Below, in pieces: positions 8,527 through 14,855 of a stretch of 64,000 nt of DNA (position 1 is the stretch's first letter; every line of letters begins with the position of its first letter). A program made the position numbers and the translations under genes. The notes beneath the pieces are model-generated. The model had not been told where the DNA came from. It saw only the letters and a program-made list of their open reading frames with translations, and made no database searches. The stretch is from Gemmiger sp. An50 (GTDB taxonomy: Bacteria > Bacillota > Clostridia > Oscillospirales > Ruminococcaceae): positions 33,317 through 97,316 of the forward strand of contig NZ_NFID01000018.1 of NCBI RefSeq assembly GCF_002161595.1, in the 5' to 3' direction.

Positions 8527-8860
8527 AAAAGAATTTCCTTCCTTGTGTTTGTTTTCGCAGCCTCTATTCTACCCCATTTCCCACGGATTGGCAACCGAAG
8601 TTTCCGGCGCATCTGCGACAGCAGTGCACGGCGGGATTTTGGTGTTTGCCTTCCCCATCAGCGCCGGGCCCCGTTCCAGCCTGAGACCAGCCCGCAGGAG
8701 TTTGAACCGCATGCTTGCATGAAACAGAGAGCAGCCCGTTTTAGTGGACTGCTCTCTGTTTTTGTTGTTCAAATGTTTGTTCCAGTGTCCGGTGCAGTGC
8801 ATCACAGTTTCAGATGAAACATGAAACGGCCTTCCATCGGAGTCGATTTTCCATAAAACT
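8527..8860. other. Intergenic junction region
   Basis: About 330 bp between the HAD gene and the first AT-rich accessory gene. It holds one strong hairpin (8722-8761). I see no coding frame, tRNA or att-like direct repeat, but this is where composition changes. Confidence 0.5.
8722..8763. terminator. Intrinsic terminator-like hairpin
   Basis: 13-bp perfect arms AAACAGAGAGCAG (8722-8734) and its complement (8749-8761) with T-rich flanks on the right and A-rich start on the left. It could end leftward transcription from the gene whose stop is at 8861. Confidence 0.6.
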
Positions 8861-9319
8861 TCAATTGCCCGAGCCGCTTATGTGCTCTTGAAGGATACGT
8901 TGAAAATCTGCGCTATAACTCTCATTCCCGATTTCTTTGTATCCCGAATTCACATCGTCTCCTATCTTTAAGACCAAGGTGCTTTCATTCATCCAAACCG
9001 TCACTGTCATCTGTGCAACATTCGATTTTTCTTTCCCCACAAAAATAACCGCATTGGGAATCTCATCTGTAAGTTCAGATTTTTCAGCATCCTGTGTGTT
9101 CATTAAAGCAAAAAGAATGGTGCTGATTTCATCCGGATTCTTCAACGGTTCTGCCTTTGTAAAATCAATTCCCGACAATTCATTTCCCGCTGCATTCACA
9201 GAGATTCCAATCTGTATGCGGTAATCGCTTTGTTGCGCTTTTCTGATAAAAAACACATTACTTATAATCAACGCAACAATAAGCACGGCAATTGTAACTT
9301 TTCTCACCATTTTGTTCAC
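8861..9319 (-). CDS. Membrane-anchored hypothetical protein
   Basis: 152 residues with one N-terminal hydrophobic segment (about residues 7-24) that anchors it or acts as a signal peptide, then a soluble, Asp/Glu-rich extracytoplasmic domain without a family I recognise. The start codon is GTG at 9319, with a weak AGGGA upstream; an in-frame ATG three codons later is an alternative. It lies 13 bp downstream of another small anchored protein on the same strand, so the two are probably co-transcribed. Base composition is much more AT-rich than the genes to its left. Confidence 0.6.
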   Translation of the reverse strand: MNKMVRKVTIAVLIVALIISNVFFIRKAQQSDYRIQIGISVNAAGNELSGIDFTKAEPLKNPDEISTILFALMNTQDAEKSELTDEIPNAVIFVGKEKSNVAQMTVTVWMNESTLVLKIGDDVNSGYKEIGNESYSADFQRILQEHISGSGN

Positions 9320-9332
9320 ACTTTCCCTGAAG

Positions 9333-9725
9333 TCATTTCTTCAATTCCGCGTGATAATCTCCATCTGTAATGTGCAATTCATAAACTTTTCCATTGGGAA
9401 GTTCCAGCGTTGTTCCGTCCGAAAAATGATCAGAGGGTAATCGCTCCAGTGTATCCGGGTCTACGGGAACAAAGATTTTGTAGTCGGAATTTTCCTCGAT
9501 CAAAATTCCCTCGTAATATCCCGCTTTATAAATCACTTTGCCCTCTATCACATAATCTTCCGGTAAATAGTAATAATCTTCGCCCAATTCACAGGTTTCC
9601 ATGTTGGGGGCCGGAAAACTCCCTGCCATGCTATTCTCCTGCCGTTTCACATTCCAAACAATTGCAGCAGCAAGAAGTCCCACAATAAGGATCGCAATCA
9701 TTACTTTTGAACGTGTATGTTTCAT
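9333..9725 (-). CDS. Membrane-anchored hypothetical protein
   Basis: 130 residues: a basic N-terminus, a hydrophobic segment (about residues 8-23), then a soluble part rich in Tyr and acidic residues (LGEDYYYLPEDY), probably outside the membrane. The start at 9725 is set by the strong ribosome site GGGAGGTGGC; upstream in-frame codons lack one. It is the first of a two-gene unit with the anchored protein downstream (13 bp apart). No family recognised. Confidence 0.6.
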   Translation of the reverse strand: MKHTRSKVMIAILIVGLLAAAIVWNVKRQENSMAGSFPAPNMETCELGEDYYYLPEDYVIEGKVIYKAGYYEGILIEENSDYKIFVPVDPDTLERLPSDHFSDGTTLELPNGKVYELHITDGDYHAELKK

Positions 9726-9818
9726 CGTTGCCACCTCCCGTAGTTTAATCGTTTTCGCACTCAGCTCTCGTCTTTTCTCATTGCCTCCCTTCATTTTGTT
9801 TGTAAAACACTATTTTTA

Positions 9819-10058
9819 TCAGCATATTCTATTTCCCACCAGATTCCCATAAAACTGTAACACAAAACAACAGCCTTCGCACTTCTTTTCCTGCGCCGTC
9901 GTCACAGCCTCGGCCAGATAGTAGCAATTCTGCTTGCCGAGGATGCAGCCGACCTTGCGGTTTTTCCAGAAGAAGCATTTGCGGCAGGTATCGGGCCTGT
10001 CCGCATAGTACCGGATTCCATCAATCAGAATGATTTTACGCTTTGCTTTTTTGCTCAT
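9819..10058 (-). CDS. Small cysteine-rich protein
   Basis: 79 residues with a basic N-terminus (MSKKAKRK) and cysteine pairs CRKC and CEGCC plus two single Cys, arranged like a small metal-binding or disulfide module. It resembles small accessory proteins seen on Firmicutes mobile elements, but I cannot name a family. The last about 15 residues (after CEGCC) lack the further Cys one would expect, so the C-terminus may be altered. The ribosome site AAGGAGGATATCGAA fixes the start. Confidence 0.6.
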   Translation of the reverse strand: MSKKAKRKIILIDGIRYYADRPDTCRKCFFWKNRKVGCILGKQNCYYLAEAVTTAQEKKCEGCCFVLQFYGNLVGNRIC

Positions 10059-10111
10059 TTCGATATCCTCCTTGCTTTGATCCGTTTCCGGCATCGTCCG
10101 AAAACGACAAA

Positions 10112-10144
10112 AGCCCTGTGGTGAGGGTCAGTCACCACAGGGCT
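10112..10144 (-). terminator. Strong hairpin between the small peptide gene and the Cys-rich gene
   Basis: 13-bp perfect arms AGCCCTGTGGTGA (10112-10124) and its complement (10132-10144). On the minus strand the stem is followed by TTTTGTCGTTTT, so it fits an intrinsic terminator for the MazF/small-peptide unit. Confidence 0.65.
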
Positions 10145-10168
10145 ATGTAAGATATCGATATTTCGTTT

Positions 10169-10375
10169 TCACGGGCACTTGAAGCCGTAATTATTACGCT
10201 TCACTCTTCTGGGACAAGCAAGAAACAGCGAGACACGCCAATCCGATTCCGAGCATGCCCATTCCCGAAGTTGCGTCCAATTCATCAGTTCCACCTCCAC
10301 AATCGAATAGCACATCTTGGTGATGACCGGCTCCTCAATGGCAACGGGATTCTCATAGATTACAGTGTTTTCCAT
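10169..10375 (-). CDS. Small peptide gene, probably frameshifted
   Basis: 68 codons from ATG 10375 (AGGAA upstream). The first about 31 residues are acidic and regular (MENTVIYENPVAIEEP...). From about base 10283 the annotated frame becomes Trp/Arg-rich and unlike a natural small protein. The neighbouring frame instead reads ELDATSGMGMLGIGLACLAV and stops at 10194. That tail, small and hydrophobic with Gly and Cys, looks like the original C-terminus. The whole has the look of a leader-plus-core peptide, but no modification enzyme or exporter is next to it. It lies 49 bp after the MazF-like gene on the same strand. Confidence 0.5.
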   Translation of the reverse strand: MENTVIYENPVAIEEPVITKMCYSIVEVELMNWTQLREWACSESDWRVSLFLACPRRVKRNNYGFKCP

Positions 10376-10423
10376 ATGTATTTCCTCACTTTCACTTCGG
10401 ATTGCGGTTGCCCGCAATGCTTA

Positions 10424-10822
10424 TCAGGGAAACTCCACACATTCCGGAATGGGAAACGGGTCCTCGGGGTCCAGATGCAGGCTCGCCCGTATGCTTTCAT
10501 CAATGCGCTGCATGTGCTTTTGACTGGTGCGCCCCAGATATTTGATGATCTGCCCCTTGTTGATGGTGACGATTTGCTCTGCCACGCTCATGGACGGCTC
10601 ATTCAGACCATGCTGCTTGTTCAAAACATAGTGCGTCGGCTGCTTCAGCTTCTTCAGCTCCGTTGTGAGCGGCACGACGATCAGTGTCGGCCCGAAGAAG
10701 CTGCCGCTGTTGTTCTGGATATTGATAACTGGTCGGATGCCGCCCTGAATGTGGCCACGATGCTCCCCCAGATCCGCCAGATAAATATCCCCTCGTCTGT
10801 AACTCCAATTGTTTCTAAGCAT
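10424..10822 (-). CDS. MazF/PemK-family endoribonuclease toxin
   Basis: 132-residue toxin-family protein that would cleave single-stranded mRNA. The family blocks are visible: YRRGDIYLADLG at the N-terminus (substrate loop), GGIRPVINIQNN, then TLIVVPLTT followed by KKLKQPTHY, and a C-terminal EQIVTINKGQI strand. The start at 10822 follows AAGGAGGCGAATTAC. No MazE- or PemI-like antitoxin gene is adjacent: the next gene downstream is the small peptide at 10169-10375, and upstream is non-coding. The antitoxin may therefore be lost, unlinked or unusual. Confidence 0.85.
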   Translation of the reverse strand: MLRNNWSYRRGDIYLADLGEHRGHIQGGIRPVINIQNNSGSFFGPTLIVVPLTTELKKLKQPTHYVLNKQHGLNEPSMSVAEQIVTINKGQIIKYLGRTSQKHMQRIDESIRASLHLDPEDPFPIPECVEFP

Positions 10823-11854
10823 GTAATTCGCCTCCTTCAAGGTTGTATATGGAAAGGGGCGAGATATCGCTTCTCGCCCAATAAAGCCATTGTTGGCTAA
10901 ATCTCAATTTTATGTTATCCCCACATTTGTCCTCGACACCCCTGGGAACTGGCAGACGCTCAGGCCCGCCGGGAATACATTCAGGCGTCTGGCTGCTACC
11001 AGATCCATGGGACTCTCACCCCTCCGTGGTACTCACCGAGCTGCGTACAGAAGTATCATTATGCTGTGATGGATCATCGCTATATACCGGAAGCAATCCG
11101 ATACTTACAGGCCGGTTCGCGCTCCTGTCTGGTGGCAATCGTTGCGCTTTGCCGCTGATGTGGCTCCTCATCACAGGTTTGTGCCTGAAGAATGATATGT
11201 ACTTTTCAAGGTGCGCGGCAAGAAGTTTCTTGGCTCCTTACATGTTCAAGTTTATCCCGGTTGAGCGGAAATCTTTAGGTACCAGCAGTACCGGTTACCC
11301 GCCCTGGTTGTACGGATTTGCGGGCTTATACAGTTTGCGAGAATGGCATAGCCTAATTTTCTTAAAATCAAAAAAACAATAAAAAGGACCACTGGCTAAC
11401 CGGTGATCCTGTAAAACGAGAGAAAACTCGCGGCTTTGACTCATCGTCGGAGGGCACGAGTTTCTGTTTGCGGCGGAAATGTGTGCATACCAGTACGCAT
11501 CGCCTTTTAGTCACAAAAGATGGAACTCGTATATATTGATTTTCCAATCGGAGATTTTAGTTTTCAATAAGCTTTAGTAAAAAGAAACGATATAAATATA
11601 ATTGGAGAAAATATCCGGTTTATTTTTTAGATTGTCAAAGTCGGTGTGATTCCGACTATACTAAACAAATTGAAATATTCCCATGATACACTAGCATCGT
11701 CATTCTTTTTTTATTTTATCTAAAAAATTTTTAGTGAGTTTCAAACTGAAACATGTCCAAACCAGATTTTGATCGAACGGACACAAAGTGCTAACATTGA
11801 TACATAGTCAAAACACCCACCGGTACACACCGGCCAAAACCGAGAGGTGAAAAG
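10823..11854. other. One-kilobase region without a confident gene
   Basis: The left half (10900-11350) is moderately GC-rich and has a 156-codon open frame whose product looks non-natural. A second frame reads a 60-odd codon stretch around 10950-11150 (contains YHYAVMDHRYIPEAIRYLQ) that could be a decayed gene. The right half (11500-11850) is AT-rich and holds the promoter at 11632 and a GTTTCA/TGAAAC palindrome near 11738-11752. Confidence 0.5.
11632..11662 (+). promoter_or_regulatory. Promoter with a 19-bp spacer containing an inverted repeat
   Basis: TTGTCA (11632-11637) and TATACT (11657-11662) are 19 bp apart. The spacer is almost filled by the inverted repeat AGTCGG-N7-CCGACT (11639-11657). 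Long spacers with a dyad between the hexamers are typical of MerR-type activation. It would serve the gene starting at 11855 through a leader of about 185 nt. Confidence 0.5.
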
Positions 11855-12583
11855 ATGAAACTGCAGAATCGTTCGTTTGTGTTTTATCTGTCCGGTCTTC
11901 GGGACAACGATACCGCTGTACAGTACTGGATTCATAAGCTGTACAGTGGCTATGATACAATGTTATTCAAGCTACCGTATACGCCGCCGTATCAGGATTT
12001 CGAATCGATCCGCGCGTTCCAGATACAAAGCCGGTTTCATCCTTTTACCGATACGCTGCAAAAGGAAAAACTGGCCGTGATCGATCTTTCTGAATGGATT
12101 GGTGTTGATGTGCAGTTAGACTACTTGGAAATCTTTTTTCAGTTTCTGCACGACTACCACTCTTTTTACCACTTCCAGTACATCTTTACGGTGGGGGCAG
12201 CCAGTCGAAACCAAGCAATGCCGCTGTGTCAGATGGCTTGCCGTTATCTTGCTTCCGGACGCATTCATGAGGACCACATGTTCACTACTCCTGCGCTGCT
12301 AGCCAGCTTCTTGCAGGCCAACTATCCTCTGCACATGGATGTAGCTCTGGGGTTAGCTAAGATATTTGCTGCACAGAAAGAGGGCCCAGCTCAGATAGAC
12401 GCCGTAGTTAACGACTTGCTTAGCCGGGTGCGCTCCAAATCTGGCGACCTTATCACCAAACAGGACCTGCTGTGTCAGTTCGACCAGGTGCGGCACAGCA
12501 AGGCATTTTTGTTATACGAGCGCGAACTTTTAATCTGGAAGAACGAAAAGCAGACGACAGACAGTGGGAGGGGTTCCACATGA
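11855..12583 (+). CDS. Hypothetical protein, first gene of the helicase/TIR cluster
   Basis: 242 residues, Tyr/Phe/His-rich, with no membrane segment, P-loop or catalytic motif that I can see. A segment rich in aromatic residues (FFQFLHDYHSFYHFQYIF) lies near residues 90-110, and the C-terminal third is helical and charged. The ribosome site AGAGGTGAAAAG precedes the start. Its stop overlaps the start of the next gene as ATGA, so it is translationally coupled to the coupling-ATPase-like protein and probably partners with it. No family recognised. Confidence 0.7.
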   Translation: MKLQNRSFVFYLSGLRDNDTAVQYWIHKLYSGYDTMLFKLPYTPPYQDFESIRAFQIQSRFHPFTDTLQKEKLAVIDLSEWIGVDVQLDYLEIFFQFLHDYHSFYHFQYIFTVGAASRNQAMPLCQMACRYLASGRIHEDHMFTTPALLASFLQANYPLHMDVALGLAKIFAAQKEGPAQIDAVVNDLLSRVRSKSGDLITKQDLLCQFDQVRHSKAFLLYERELLIWKNEKQTTDSGRGST

Positions 12584-14118
12584 AAAACATGACGGCCTAC
12601 GACTATCAGACGGCTTGGAGCAAGTATGCCTTTGAAGACGAAGATTGTCGTTTTCTCACAAACTCCGAAGAGGATCTGCAAAAGATCTGCGACTGTATCG
12701 ACCTCAGCAATCCTGACCATCCAAAAACATCCGGCGGCATTCCTGTCCACTATGAGAACGGACGCCTATATGTGCTGAAAGAAGGCCCTCACACAAGAGT
12801 ATGCGGAGAGTCCGGCAGCAAAAAATCCCGCACGGTGTGCCGCGGTGCACTGGTTTCTGCTGTAGAAAACAAAGACAGCATCATCCTGAACGACCCGAAG
12901 GGTGAGATCAGCGGCGATTCCAAAATTCAGGGACTGCTGCAGGAACACAATGTAAATGTGTACATTCTCGACTTTCGAAAATTTGATAAGGATGGTTTCA
13001 ATTGTCTGGCACATGCCTACAAGCTGGCACGGAAGGGCGACATGAGCAGAGCATGCGCTCTGCTGGACAGCTTTGTGAACATGACGGTTGAGAAAAACAA
13101 GGGCGGTGACGATCCGTTTTGGAACAGTTCCGCCAGCAATCTGATCAATTTTGCAGCCAAAATCCTGCTGCGTGCGTTACTGCAGCTTCCGAACGGGGAA
13201 GAATCTTTCCATCTTGCCAGTGTGAAAAGCTTTATCCGGCAGGACCGCGACCATATGCGCATGATCCTGGCACGGCTGCGATCCGATTCTTCCAACCAAC
13301 TGCTGCACGATCCCGTGGATGGCTTTGCTGAAATACTGGAAAACCCGGAACGCACCTATGCCTGTATCGTCCAGTCGGCCAATGCTTTGCTGAGCGCGTT
13401 CTGCTCCTCGGAAAATATTCTGAATATGCTCAGCATCCAAACCTTTGATCTGCGAAGCTTTTACGAACAGCCTTCGGTACTGTTTCTGGTAGTGCCAGAT
13501 GAGCGAAAAACATACGACATGGTGGTCGGCTATCTAATTGATACCTTTTATCAGATTCTGGTGGAGGAGTACTGCGATGTATACCAGGACCACCGTCAAC
13601 CACCCTGCTCGATTAAATTTGTGTGTGACGAAGCAGCATCAATTCACATCAACGACATGAGCAGCAAGATCTCAGCCAGTCGCAGCCGTCAGATTGACTG
13701 GACCCTGATCTACCAGTCTGACCGGCAGATGCAGAAAGCCTACCCGGACGATTTTGCCACCATCTGCGGCAATGCCAAAAACTATATTTTTCTTGGTTCC
13801 AGCGATCCTGAAATGCTGGCGGCAGTATCTGCTCAGACTGGCACCACCCATATTGCGCCCGGCGGACGAGCTGCTCCGCTTGTCAGTGTGGACGACTTGC
13901 GCCGGATGCGCAAGAAGAAGGAGTTCAAGGATGCTCTGCTGATCACTGGTAACCATCTCTATGCCGCAAAACTGCCGGATTATGATGTTTATCCGTTTCT
14001 CAAGGATCAGCCAACGCCTCCCTGGCCGACCCATGTAAAACAGGCAACACTACACGTATTCACCCCAGAAGAGCTTCTGGAACGTGTAAACCGTGGAGAA
14101 GTGGCACTGTACAAATAA
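12580..14118 (+). CDS. VirD4/TraG-like coupling ATPase with a degenerate Walker A
   Basis: 512-residue protein of the type IV coupling protein (TraG/TraD/VirD4, CD1115-like) superfamily, normally a hexameric DNA- or protein-pumping ATPase. The family blocks are present: DSIILNDPKGEI after the P-loop, a Walker B-like FVCDEAAS (D350-E351), and a C-terminal TraM-recognition-like part with IDWTLIYQSDRQMQKAY. The P-loop reads GESGSKKS (residues 76-83), so the conserved Gly of GK[ST] is Lys. There are no N-terminal membrane helices, unlike true VirD4. The start at 12580 overlaps the previous stop by four bases with GGGAGGGG upstream. No relaxase or mating-channel gene is present, so a role other than conjugation is likely. 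Confidence 0.78.
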   Translation: MKNMTAYDYQTAWSKYAFEDEDCRFLTNSEEDLQKICDCIDLSNPDHPKTSGGIPVHYENGRLYVLKEGPHTRVCGESGSKKSRTVCRGALVSAVENKDSIILNDPKGEISGDSKIQGLLQEHNVNVYILDFRKFDKDGFNCLAHAYKLARKGDMSRACALLDSFVNMTVEKNKGGDDPFWNSSASNLINFAAKILLRALLQLPNGEESFHLASVKSFIRQDRDHMRMILARLRSDSSNQLLHDPVDGFAEILENPERTYACIVQSANALLSAFCSSENILNMLSIQTFDLRSFYEQPSVLFLVVPDERKTYDMVVGYLIDTFYQILVEEYCDVYQDHRQPPCSIKFVCDEAASIHINDMSSKISASRSRQIDWTLIYQSDRQMQKAYPDDFATICGNAKNYIFLGSSDPEMLAAVSAQTGTTHIAPGGRAAPLVSVDDLRRMRKKKEFKDALLITGNHLYAAKLPDYDVYPFLKDQPTPPWPTHVKQATLHVFTPEELLERVNRGEVALYK

Positions 14119-14184
14119 AAAAGCCGAGGTCTCACAGGAAAAGAGGCTGTATGGAAGATCTATTCAAATAAGGAGGATTGTTGT

Positions 14185-14769
14185 ATGCTGCCAAGTATCA
14201 AACGCATCACCAAAATCGGCCCCGAAGTGGTCGATCTGTTTACCTATCGTTTTACGGAAACGCGCAGTATCTGGCTGCTGGGTGAAGTGAATGACCGCAC
14301 GGCGGCAGAGATCTGTCTGCAGCTGGAATATCTGGACGGCATCGGGAGCGAGGATATTTTGCTGTACATCAACAGCCCCGGTGGTTCCGTAGCGGCAGGT
14401 CTTTCCATTGTGGATGCTATCCGGCGATGCCGCTGTGATGTCGTTACGATTGCCACCGGCATCGCTGCCAGTATGGGGGCCTTTATCTTGTCCTGCGGAA
14501 CGAAGGGAAAACGGTATGTGACACCGCTGGCGGAAGTGATGATCCATCAGCCGCTGGGTGGAGCACAGGGACAGGCGTCCGATATCGAGTTGGTGGCCAG
14601 GCATATTGTCCAGACCAAAATGCGGCTGAATCAGGTGCTGGCGGAAAACACCGGCCATACTGTCGAGGAGGTGGCGCTGGACAGTGACCGCGACTGCTAC
14701 ATGACCGCACAGCAGGCGATCGACTACGGTATTGCTGACTGTCTGCTGAAAAGTAATGAATTGTTGTGA
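14185..14769 (+). CDS. ClpP-like serine protease
   Basis: 194-residue member of the ClpP/S14 family, which forms barrel-shaped proteolytic chambers in the cytoplasm. The catalytic triad is complete by position: Ser96 in GIAASMGAF, His121 in MIHQPLGG and Asp170 in DSDRDCYM. INSPGGSVAAG also matches the family. It is close to full length for mature ClpP. The ribosome site is AAGGAGGATTG. It sits inside the helicase/TIR cluster 66 bp after the coupling-ATPase gene, with no ClpX, ClpA or ClpC gene nearby. It is therefore likely a dedicated accessory copy, perhaps a conditional protease effector or a maturase for neighbouring proteins (inference). Confidence 0.92.
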   Translation: MLPSIKRITKIGPEVVDLFTYRFTETRSIWLLGEVNDRTAAEICLQLEYLDGIGSEDILLYINSPGGSVAAGLSIVDAIRRCRCDVVTIATGIAASMGAFILSCGTKGKRYVTPLAEVMIHQPLGGAQGQASDIELVARHIVQTKMRLNQVLAENTGHTVEEVALDSDRDCYMTAQQAIDYGIADCLLKSNELL

Positions 14770-14776
14770 GGGAAAC

Positions 14777-14805
14777 TTGCAAGATATTCATCAGCGGTGT
14801 ACTAT
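14777..14805 (+). promoter_or_regulatory. Candidate internal promoter before the first helicase gene
   Basis: TTGCAA (14777-14782), 17-bp spacer, TACTAT (14800-14805), in the 86-bp gap between the ClpP and helicase genes. Confidence 0.4.
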
Positions 14806-14855
14806 TATATCGAAATAAAGTGGAAGTTTAGAAACAGGTAATGGAGGTATAAAGG

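Noticed and set aside
10912..11382. 156-codon open frame
   Set aside because: No ribosome site and an irregular product; listed only as part of a gene-poor region.
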